From an uncultured Myxococcales bacterium (GTDB lineage: Bacteria > Myxococcota_A > Polyangia > Polyangiales > Polyangiaceae), in assembly GCA_937949945.1 (NCBI GenBank), contig CALFEQ010000066.1, forward strand, positions 26,117 to 90,116: DNA of 64,000 bases, in the 5' to 3' direction. The notes beneath the pieces are model-generated. The model was given only the letters and a program-made list of their open reading frames with translations, was not told the DNA's origin and did no database searches. The first letter of the stretch is position 1, and each line of letters starts with the position of its first letter. The translations under genes and the position numbers were made by a program. Shown in pieces: positions 50,333 to 57,697 of the stretch.

Positions 50333-51454
50333 TCAGCGGAATCGGATGGGCGCGGGGACCGTGACCTCCGCGCCTTCACCCGTACCGAGCTGTCCGCGGT
50401 CGTTCGCGCCCCAGCACCGGACGTACCCGCCGTCGAGCCGCACGCACGTCCCGTCCTCCGACGCGACGATCTCGCGGCCGCCGACGAGCCCCATGATGAG
50501 GTCGGGCCGAGGCCTGCCCACGGTGGTCCCGTTCGCGAGCTGGTGGCGATCGTTCGCGCCCCAACACGCCACAGTGCCGTTCTGGAGCAGCGCGCACGTG
50601 TGCCGCCGCCCTGCGGCCACCTGAGCGACCGAGGCGAGGCCGAGCGGCGACACCGGGGTCGTCGCGTCGTTCGTGCTGCCGTCGCCGAGCTGGCCCGCGT
50701 CGTTGCGGCCCCAGCAGCGGACCGTGGCGTCCTCGAGCAACGCGCAGGTGTGCTCGGCGCCCGCGACGAGCTCCTTGACCGGGACCCCGCCGAGGATCGG
50801 CTCGCGCGGAGCGGCGACGCTCCGCCCGCGACAGACGACCGACGCCTTGTCCGACGCGGACTCGTCGTACGCGACGCACGTGTGCGCCTCGCCGAGGGAA
50901 AACGCCCGGATGGCGGCGCCTCGACTCCACCCGTCGCCGAGCTGTCCTTCGTCGTTCGCGCCGAAGCAGCGCAGGTCGCGTCCGCCGGCGAGCAGCGCGC
51001 ACGTGAACGCACCGCCGACGGCGACGGCCGTCGCCTTCTCCTCGAGCGCCACGACCGGGCTCGTGCTGCTCGCGCCGCCCGCGCCGAGCTGTCCGCTCTT
51101 GCCGTCGCCCCAGCAGCGCACCGTCTCGTCGACGACGGCGCACGCGTGCCGAGCGCCGAGCGCCAGGCTGGCGAGCTTGCCCGGCGGGAGCTCCAGCCTC
51201 GACGCGACGGGCCTGCTCGTCGTCGTGCCGTCGCCGACCTGTCCGGCCTCGTTCGCGCCCCAGCACGCGAGCGAGCCCTCGCCCTTGACCTCGATGCAGC
51301 CCGTGCTCGGGCCGAGCCAGACGCGGCTCGCGAGCGGCGGCTTCTTCCGCTTGCAGCCCGCGACGATGGCGATCGACGCGATGGCGAGCACGAGGATCCG
51401 ACCATGCTTCGCTCGGCGCCACGCGCCGCCCGACGACGTCCGGTCGCGCCTCAA
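50333..51454 (-). CDS. RCC1-repeat lipoprotein
   Basis: The 373-residue protein contains about seven RCC1-type units, each with a C-W-G-x-N-x-x-G-Q-L-G core: CWGANEAGQVGDGTTTSRPV, CWGDGKSGQLGAGG, CFGANDEGQLGDGW, a degenerate CRGRSVAAPREPILG, CWGRNDAGQLGDGSTND, CWGANDRHQLANGT and CWGANDRGQLGTGEGA, giving a seven-bladed propeller. The signal peptide ends IVAGCKRKK, a good lipobox. No ATG or GTG gives a full signal; a TTG at 51454 overlaps the MgtE stop in TTGA and supplies a basic n-region, so I use it. A GTG at 51391 is a weaker alternative. RCC1 repeats often act in protein binding. Confidence 0.85.
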   Translation of the reverse strand: MRRDRTSSGGAWRRAKHGRILVLAIASIAIVAGCKRKKPPLASRVWLGPSTGCIEVKGEGSLACWGANEAGQVGDGTTTSRPVASRLELPPGKLASLALGARHACAVVDETVRCWGDGKSGQLGAGGASSTSPVVALEEKATAVAVGGAFTCALLAGGRDLRCFGANDEGQLGDGWSRGAAIRAFSLGEAHTCVAYDESASDKASVVCRGRSVAAPREPILGGVPVKELVAGAEHTCALLEDATVRCWGRNDAGQLGDGSTNDATTPVSPLGLASVAQVAAGRRHTCALLQNGTVACWGANDRHQLANGTTVGRPRPDLIMGLVGGREIVASEDGTCVRLDGGYVRCWGANDRGQLGTGEGAEVTVPAPIRFR

Positions 51455-52839
51455 TGCACCCCCGCGGCGGCGAGCACCTGCGCCATCACGATCTTGGCCG
51501 CGTAGACGAAGATGATGATGCCGAGGACGTCGACGAGGCTGGCGATGAACGGCGTCGAGCTCGTCGCCGGGTCGAGCCCGATCTTCTTGAGCAGGATCGG
51601 CAGCATCGAGCCCGCGGTGCAGCCGGTCGTCACGATCCCCACGAGCGTCACGCCGACCGTCAGCGCGAACTGGAAGTCGCCTTCCGGCGTGGTGAGCACG
51701 CGCGCGAAGCCGACGAGCCCGAGGCCGAACCCGAGCACCAGGCCCATCATGAGCTCGCGGAAGAAGACGCGCGGCCACTGCCGGAGCTGGATCTCCCCGA
51801 CCGCGAGGCCGCGGATGATCAGCGTCGACGACTGCGATCCCGAGTTGCCGCCCGCCGAGATGAGGAGCGGCACGTAGTACGCCGCGCCCTTGATGGCCTC
51901 GAAGACCGGGTCGTAATGGCGCAGCGCCATCTGCGTGAAGAACTCGCCGAAGAAGAGGACGAAGAGCCAGACGCCGCGCTTCTTGATGAACGTGAGGAAG
52001 CTCGTGCGGAAGTACGGCACGTCGAGCGGCTCGACACCACCGAGCTTCTGGACGTCCTCGGTCTGCTCCTGCGTCAGGACGTCGACGATGTCGTCGATCG
52101 TGATGACCCCGATCATCTTCCCCTTCTCGTCGACGACGGGGATGACGTTGAGGTCGTACTTGGCCATCTTGCGCGCGACCTCCTCCTGGTCCTCGAGAGG
52201 CTGCACGCTGATGATGTTCGTGGTGCGGAGGATCTCCTCGAGCGGCTGGAGCGGCGACGCGAGGAGCAGGTCGCGCAGCGACGCGACCCCGACCAGCCGC
52301 TGCTGCGGATCGAGCGCGTAGACGTTGTAGACGTTCTCGTGGTGGTTCTCGGCGTGCGAGCGGACGGCGTCGATCGCCGATCGCACCGTCACGTGCGGCC
52401 CGACCGAGACGTATGCCGTCGTCATGAGGTGGCCCGCGCTCGTCTCGGGCCACTTCTCGATCTCGCGGACGTCCTCGGCCGCCTTCGGGTCGACCTCCTC
52501 GAGCTTCTCGAGGATGACCTCTCCGACCGACTCCGGCAGGACGCTGAAGAGGTCGGCGCGATCGTCGGGCGCCATCTCGCTCGCGATCTGCGCCACGCTC
52601 TCGGGCGGCATCACCTCGACGATCTCGCCCTGCTCCTCGTCGTCGAGGCGCTCGAAGATCGGCGCCGCGTCCTCGGCCGGCAGCCGCGAGAGCAGCTTCG
52701 CGGCCTCGTCGGCGTCGAGGTCCCCGATGATGTCGGCGAGGTCCTCCGGGTGGATCTCGTCGAGCAGCTCGCGCACCTGGTCCGGATCCTCCTTGAGGAG
52801 CTGCTTCAGGTCGGGACCGAGCAGTGTGGAGAGGCGCAT
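51451..52839 (-). CDS. mgtE: Magnesium transporter MgtE
   Basis: The 462-residue protein has the MgtE architecture: an acidic superhelical N-domain (LLKEDPDQVRELLDEIHPED, repeated ALLSRLPAEDA units) that binds Mg2+, a tandem CBS pair (TVRSAIDAVRSHAE to IDDIVDVLTQEQTEDVQ) that senses Mg2+, and five membrane helices with the pore signature SAGGNSGSQSSTLIIRGLAV. It forms a homodimeric Mg2+ channel gated by intracellular Mg2+. ATG 52839 starts the N-domain correctly; a further ten codons upstream are not needed. Its stop overlaps the start of the RCC1 lipoprotein gene by four bases. Confidence 0.96.
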   Translation of the reverse strand: MRLSTLLGPDLKQLLKEDPDQVRELLDEIHPEDLADIIGDLDADEAAKLLSRLPAEDAAPIFERLDDEEQGEIVEVMPPESVAQIASEMAPDDRADLFSVLPESVGEVILEKLEEVDPKAAEDVREIEKWPETSAGHLMTTAYVSVGPHVTVRSAIDAVRSHAENHHENVYNVYALDPQQRLVGVASLRDLLLASPLQPLEEILRTTNIISVQPLEDQEEVARKMAKYDLNVIPVVDEKGKMIGVITIDDIVDVLTQEQTEDVQKLGGVEPLDVPYFRTSFLTFIKKRGVWLFVLFFGEFFTQMALRHYDPVFEAIKGAAYYVPLLISAGGNSGSQSSTLIIRGLAVGEIQLRQWPRVFFRELMMGLVLGFGLGLVGFARVLTTPEGDFQFALTVGVTLVGIVTTGCTAGSMLPILLKKIGLDPATSSTPFIASLVDVLGIIIFVYAAKIVMAQVLAAAGVH

Positions 52840-52906
52840 ACGAGGAAACCGGGACGGGTGCGGCGGCACACTAACCGACGTCGGGCCTCTCCGCTAGGAT
52901 GGGCTC

Positions 52907-53440
52907 ATGCTCCCCACGCGTCTCGCTCGGGTCCTTGGCGCCGGCGTCGTCGTCCTCGCGGCTGTGCTCGGCGCGTGCTCGGATGACGACCCTCCCGTGC
53001 CCCCGGCCGGAAACCCAGGCACGTCGGGCGGGACCTCGAGCGGCTCGAGCGGCTCGGGCGGAGACGGCGGCGGGACGAGCAGCGGCGGGTCGAGCGGCGG
53101 AGACGACTCCGGGTCGCTCGTGAACGGCTGCCGTAGCTTCGTCGATCGCACCGCGGACGACGCCGATCGCAGCATCCCGTGGGACTTCGACGTGTTCGAC
53201 TTGCCCGAGCGGTGCATGCAGATCAAGGTCGGGCAGAAGGTCACCTTCAAGAACCCCGAAGGCGACGGCCCGGCCGACCTCGTCGAGCATCCCATCGGGC
53301 CGCAGGGAGGCGACAGCCCGAACCCGATCGCCAACATCGACAAGGACACCGGCGAGGTGACCTTCGATCAGCCGGGCGTCTTCGGTTACGTGTGCCTCGT
53401 GCACGGCGCGATGACGGGCGCGATACTCGTCGGTCCCTGA
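52907..53440 (+). CDS. Cupredoxin-like lipoprotein
   Basis: The 177-residue protein has a lipobox VLGACSDDD and a Gly/Ser linker of about 45 residues. Residues 78-177 show the type 1 copper pattern: His128 in LVEHPIGPQGGD, then Cys163, His166 and Met169 in YVCLVHGAMTG, with strands MQIKVGQKVTFKNPEGDG and FDQPGVFGYV as in plastocyanin- or azurin-like domains. An electron-transfer role on the outer surface of a membrane is likely. It diverges from mgtE, 67 bp apart. Confidence 0.86.
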   Translation: MLPTRLARVLGAGVVVLAAVLGACSDDDPPVPPAGNPGTSGGTSSGSSGSGGDGGGTSSGGSSGGDDSGSLVNGCRSFVDRTADDADRSIPWDFDVFDLPERCMQIKVGQKVTFKNPEGDGPADLVEHPIGPQGGDSPNPIANIDKDTGEVTFDQPGVFGYVCLVHGAMTGAILVGP

Positions 53441-53497
53441 CCACCGTTCGTCTGCAAGCGCGCGCCGCCCCCGCGATTTTGGCTACGATGCGGAATC

Positions 53498-54454
53498 GTG
53501 ACGGCAGAGCGGACTTTGCGCTGGCAGTGGACGCTTGCGAACGGCGGCAACGTCACGGCCGTCATCGATCTCGACGCGCAGAGCGAGGTCGTCTCGCAGG
53601 GCTCCAAGGTGCTCTCCCGATCCGCGCGCGGCGCGAAGCCGGAGGGGCACACCGTCGTGGTGGAGCCGGAGCCCCAGCCCGGTGATTCGGAGCGCCCGCC
53701 GATGGAGGCGGTCGTCACGTTCTCCCCGGCAGCGCCCATCTGCATCCTGCGCGTCGACGGGTACGAGGTCTCCCCCAAGGTCTGGCCCGTCCGACAGCGG
53801 CGCGTCGAGCCACCCAAGGCGCAGATCCCCGTCGGCACCTACGTCCTGCTCGGCGTCGTCGCGATCGCGCTCGTCATCGGGGGCCTGGTCGTGCGCTCCC
53901 TCCGCAAGGACACGCCGCCACCGGCCGCGGACGACCGCCTCACGAACATCCACCGGTCGGCCAACGGCCTGTTCGTCGCCCACTTCCCCCGAGACCTCGA
54001 GGCGAAGCCCGCCATCCTGCCGCCGGGCGCCGGCGGCGTCGTCCTCGAGGACAAGGCGAAGGCGACGAGCATCGTGATCGGCGCGCTCACCCTGGCCGAG
54101 TCCGAGCCACGCGACCCGTGGGCCCTCCAGCAGCGGCTCCGGGACGAAGCGCTCGCGAACCTCTCGAAGGGCGGAGCCCGCTACGAGGAGCTGGCGCGCC
54201 GCGAGGAGACCTGCGTCGGGGAGCCGGGCGCGGTCGTCGCCGCCCAGCTCGTCTCGCGCGGCACGCGGACCGCGAAGATCTGGTCGTGCGCCTTCGTCCA
54301 CGGCACCGCCGGCTACATCATGCTCTACATGCTCGCCGAGCCGGTCGACGCCACCGACGAGCGCCGCGCGCGTTCCATCCTCGAGGCGACCGAGCTCACG
54401 AGGCTCGCGGACCTGGGCCCGACGGAGACGTCGACGGACCTCCCGGTCCACTGA
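53498..54454 (+). CDS. Single-pass membrane protein, unrecognised
   Basis: The 318-residue protein opens with GTG. The N-terminal 105 residues are a beta-rich cytoplasmic domain (LRWQWTLANGGNVTAVIDLD, QSEVVSQGSKVLSR). One membrane helix lies near residues 112-133 (VGTYVLLGVVAIALVIGGLV). The rest forms a mixed domain that ends LPVH and contains SIVIGALTLAESEPRDPWAL and TAKIWSCAFVHGTAGYIM. I recognise no family. The gene ends 3 bp before the convergent phosphatase gene. Confidence 0.7.
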   Translation: MTAERTLRWQWTLANGGNVTAVIDLDAQSEVVSQGSKVLSRSARGAKPEGHTVVVEPEPQPGDSERPPMEAVVTFSPAAPICILRVDGYEVSPKVWPVRQRRVEPPKAQIPVGTYVLLGVVAIALVIGGLVVRSLRKDTPPPAADDRLTNIHRSANGLFVAHFPRDLEAKPAILPPGAGGVVLEDKAKATSIVIGALTLAESEPRDPWALQQRLRDEALANLSKGGARYEELARREETCVGEPGAVVAAQLVSRGTRTAKIWSCAFVHGTAGYIMLYMLAEPVDATDERRARSILEATELTRLADLGPTETSTDLPVH

Positions 54455-54457
54455 CGC

Positions 54458-55021
54458 TCAGGCCCACCGGCCGCGCGCGTGCTCGGCGAAGTCGTGCACG
54501 AAGCGCTCCTGCACGCTCGTCTCCACGGTGTTCGGGCGCGCGTAGCGCACCGCGCGGATCGCCGCCGCTGCATCGTGACCGCGCCCGACGAGGCAGCACG
54601 CGGCCGCCGTGCCCGTCCGGCCGAGCCCTCCGCGGCAGTGCACCACGACCGTCTCCCCTCGCCCGAGCGCATCGAGGATCTCGCCGACGAGGTCGACCAT
54701 GACACCCATCGAGCTCGGGACGCCGCCGTCGACGATCGGCACGTGCTTCGTGGGGAGCCCGACGTCACGCGCGACCGTGAAGAGGTCGGCGATGCCGAGG
54801 TGCTCGAGCTCCCATGCCTCCATCAGCGTGACGAGCCGCGACGCTCCGTGCTGCTCCTTGATGGCCGTGAGATCCGTCCGCAGGTCGCGCGCCCAACGCA
54901 CGTCGATGCCCGGGCCCTTCTTGCCCGGCGCGAACGTCATCCCGAGGCGGCCGGGGAGACGGAGCTCGCTCTCGGGGAGGAAGTCGACGCGGATGGGCGA
55001 GTCCACGGAGGTCCGCTGCAT
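54458..55021 (-). CDS. Dual-specificity protein phosphatase (CDKN3-like)
   Basis: The 187-residue protein has the phosphatase loop HCRGGLGRTG at 128-137, with nucleophile Cys129 and Arg135, and a candidate general acid Asp98 in VPIVDGGVP. The opening RLGMTFAPGKKGPG followed by VRWARDLRTDL matches the CDKN3/KAP-like subgroup of dual-specificity phosphatases. With three Ser/Thr kinases in the window a role in reversing such phosphorylation is plausible, but no kinase is a direct neighbour. The ATG at 55021 starts at family length; an upstream in-frame extension is not supported. It lies 59 bp downstream of a phosphatase-superfamily gene. Confidence 0.88.
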   Translation of the reverse strand: MQRTSVDSPIRVDFLPESELRLPGRLGMTFAPGKKGPGIDVRWARDLRTDLTAIKEQHGASRLVTLMEAWELEHLGIADLFTVARDVGLPTKHVPIVDGGVPSSMGVMVDLVGEILDALGRGETVVVHCRGGLGRTGTAAACCLVGRGHDAAAAIRAVRYARPNTVETSVQERFVHDFAEHARGRWA

Positions 55022-55080
55022 GGGCGAATCGTCGCGCCACGGACGCGGCGGGGCAACGACCGCACGAGCTCCGCTTCGCG

Positions 55081-57660
55081 TCAGCGCTCGCGGACGACGA
55101 ACAGGCCCACGTCCCGCCGAGGGTCGATCGTCGGGAGCGCCTCTGCGCGGGCCGCGATCCGCGCCTCGTCGCTCGCGACGCCGTTGCGCAACGCCGGCGA
55201 CAGGAGGCCGTACGGTCCGCCGAACACGCCCTCTTCGGGCCACGGCTTGTCGTCGAGCCACAGCTCCCACGTGATCGGCGCGCCCGGCGGGTCGACGACG
55301 ATGTCGAAGCCGACCGGCGCCGACGGGCTCGTGCGGAGCGCGATGTCGACGCGCCCGCCCTCCTCCACACGGAACGCGTCCTGCCCGAGCTCGACGGGCT
55401 CGATGGCGTGGCGCCTCGCCGCGATCTTCGCGTCGCCGATCCGGATCGTGCCCGTCACGCGGCGAGGCTGCGCTCCGCCCACGAAGCGAAGGCGCACGAT
55501 GGGTGTCTTCTTCCCCGTGTCGACCGTCGCCGCGCTCGCGCCCGCCCCCGGCACGGCCGCGTCGCTCAACGCCGCCTCGAGGCGTGCCTTCATCTCCGCG
55601 ACGACCTCGGGCTTCTTCGCGGCGAGGTCGCGGCGCTCGCCGGGATCGTCGACCAGATCGTAGAGCTCGAAGTCGGCCGCTCGCGTCTTGCCTCCCTGTA
55701 CGACGACGCGGGCCGCGCCCTCGCGGGCGACGAGACGCCAGCGGCCGTGGAGGATCGCCTTCGAGCCTCGGCCTTCGGAGACGATCACACGATCCTCGCC
55801 CTCGGCCCGTCCCTTCGCGAGCGGCACGAGCGACGCGCCCTTCATGCGCGGGTGGGGCTCGAGCCCGAGCAGGTCGAGCAGCGTCGGCGCGACGTCGATG
55901 CTGCGTACGCGGGACTTCACCTCGATCCCCGCCGGCAGCAGGCCGGGCGCCACGATCAGGATCGGAATGCGCGTCGTCTCCTCGAAGTTGCCGGCGGCGT
56001 GGTGGTAGCGGATGGGCGTCCGCTCGAGGCCGCTCGTGCCCGAGTGGGCCGAGGACAGCGTCTCGCCGTGGTCGGAGGTGACGACGACGATGGTGCGATC
56101 TCGCAATCCCGTCTCGTCGAGCGTGCGCATCAAGGCGCCGATCGCCTCGTCGTCTTTCGCGGCCTCGGCCATGTAGAGCCGCGTGAGCGCGTCCCTCGGT
56201 CCGGCGGGCGGCGGCGGGACGCGCTGGAGCAGCTTGGGTGGCGGCTCCCACGGCTCGCGCGGCGAGGCGAAGTGCACGAACGCGAAGAACCGCGTGTCCT
56301 TGTTCCGCTCGATCCAACGCCTCGCGTCCTCCGTGATCTCGAGCGTGTCGCGCGTCCGGTAGCGGTGATCAGAGGCGCGCTCGAACCCCATGTCGAGGCC
56401 GAACGGCGTGTCGCCGCTCACGAAGACGTCGTTCACGAACGCGCGCGTCGTGACGCCGTGACGCCGGAGCACGAGCGGGAAGAGCGGCGGCTCGGAGGAC
56501 CAGAAGCGGCTCACGTCCGCCGGGTTCAGCCTCCACGCGGTCGTGTCGATCCCGAGCTCGCTCGACCTCGCGCCCGAGAGCATCGCGAGCGTGCCTGGAC
56601 GCGTCCACGTCGCCGCCGAGTACGCCTTCGTGAAGCGCGCTCCACGCCGCGCGAGCTCGTCGATCGCGGGCGTGAGCCCGGGGACCTTGGGCAGCAGCGC
56701 CTCGAGCGGAGGCAGCGGCGCCGCGCGCTTCGCTTCGTCCTCGGCGTCGTCGTGGAAGCTCGCGATGACGTCGGGGCGGAGCGCGTCGACGACGATCCAG
56801 AGCACGTTGTGAGGCACGCGCGGCGTCGTCTTCGCGAGGATGGTCGGGTTGCCCCACAGCGCGACGGGCGGACCGAGCCATTGGCGCGCGCCCGCCGGCT
56901 TCTTCCCCTTCGGCGGATGGCTCGGCGAGGCCTCGCCCGGCGGCGCCGTCTCGGTGGCGAGGACGAGCTCCACCTCCTGACCCGCGTAGGCCGACAGATC
57001 GCAGCTCGCCTCGGTCCACTCGGGCGCCGCGCCCGGCGCGAGCACGTCGCGATGGACCTCCTTCGAGGAGCCCATCGCGTCGACCACCGTCACCGTGAAC
57101 ACGATTGGCTGCTGGGTCGCGTTCGGGGTGCCCTCCGCGAACGTGAGCCGCGCGGCTCGTGGGACGGCGACGCGGAACGCGATCCTCCCCGGCACGGTCG
57201 ACACGAGCGCCTCGCGCTGGTCGAAGGTGCCCTCGCGCATCTTCCCCGCGCGCGCGTCGAACACCTTGGCTTCCCTGCCCACGGGCGGCGACCACGGGAT
57301 CTGCGTCGCTTTCGTCCGGAGCGTCGCCATCGAGACGAAGCGCGCGGCGTCACCGGCGAGCTCGAGGTACGGAGGCCGCCGGCCGCCGTGCGCGCGGAGC
57401 ACGTTCTGCGCCGCGTCCGCGCTCGACATCTCGAACCGCGCCTGCTTCGTGAGCTCGACGAGGCGGACGGCCACCTCGTAGGCCTCCTCGCTCTGCGCCG
57501 CGTCGAGCGCGCCGGACGACGCGGTCGCGTCCGCACCGGCCACGGCGCGAGGAGGGCGCGCCGTCGCGTCGGCGCCTCCGCCCAAGCGCCACGCGATGGC
57601 ACCGGACGCGACCGCGAGCATCGCGGCGAAGCCCCGCGCGACCACGCCGAGCGCGCTCAT
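55081..57660 (-). CDS. Exported sulfatase-superfamily protein with Thr at the nucleophile position
   Basis: The 859-residue protein has an N-terminal hydrophobic segment (GVVARGFAAMLAVASGAIAW). The alkaline-phosphatase-like core runs from about residue 283: VLWIVVDALRPD with metal ligand Asp292, then SAATWTRPGTLAML in which Thr353 aligns with the Cys/Ser of sulfatases, and SDHGETLSSAH with Asp530 and His531. Thr at this position is used by phosphoethanolamine transferases and alkaline-phosphatase relatives, so a formylglycine sulfatase is unlikely. The N-terminal 280 residues form a beta-sandwich-like extension. A paralogue follows upstream, 38 bp away, on the same strand. Confidence 0.88.
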   Translation of the reverse strand: MSALGVVARGFAAMLAVASGAIAWRLGGGADATARPPRAVAGADATASSGALDAAQSEEAYEVAVRLVELTKQARFEMSSADAAQNVLRAHGGRRPPYLELAGDAARFVSMATLRTKATQIPWSPPVGREAKVFDARAGKMREGTFDQREALVSTVPGRIAFRVAVPRAARLTFAEGTPNATQQPIVFTVTVVDAMGSSKEVHRDVLAPGAAPEWTEASCDLSAYAGQEVELVLATETAPPGEASPSHPPKGKKPAGARQWLGPPVALWGNPTILAKTTPRVPHNVLWIVVDALRPDVIASFHDDAEDEAKRAAPLPPLEALLPKVPGLTPAIDELARRGARFTKAYSAATWTRPGTLAMLSGARSSELGIDTTAWRLNPADVSRFWSSEPPLFPLVLRRHGVTTRAFVNDVFVSGDTPFGLDMGFERASDHRYRTRDTLEITEDARRWIERNKDTRFFAFVHFASPREPWEPPPKLLQRVPPPPAGPRDALTRLYMAEAAKDDEAIGALMRTLDETGLRDRTIVVVTSDHGETLSSAHSGTSGLERTPIRYHHAAGNFEETTRIPILIVAPGLLPAGIEVKSRVRSIDVAPTLLDLLGLEPHPRMKGASLVPLAKGRAEGEDRVIVSEGRGSKAILHGRWRLVAREGAARVVVQGGKTRAADFELYDLVDDPGERRDLAAKKPEVVAEMKARLEAALSDAAVPGAGASAATVDTGKKTPIVRLRFVGGAQPRRVTGTIRIGDAKIAARRHAIEPVELGQDAFRVEEGGRVDIALRTSPSAPVGFDIVVDPPGAPITWELWLDDKPWPEEGVFGGPYGLLSPALRNGVASDEARIAARAEALPTIDPRRDVGLFVVRER

Positions 57661-57697
57661 GCGAGCGATCCTCCTCCGGGCAGGACCGACGCCGGCG

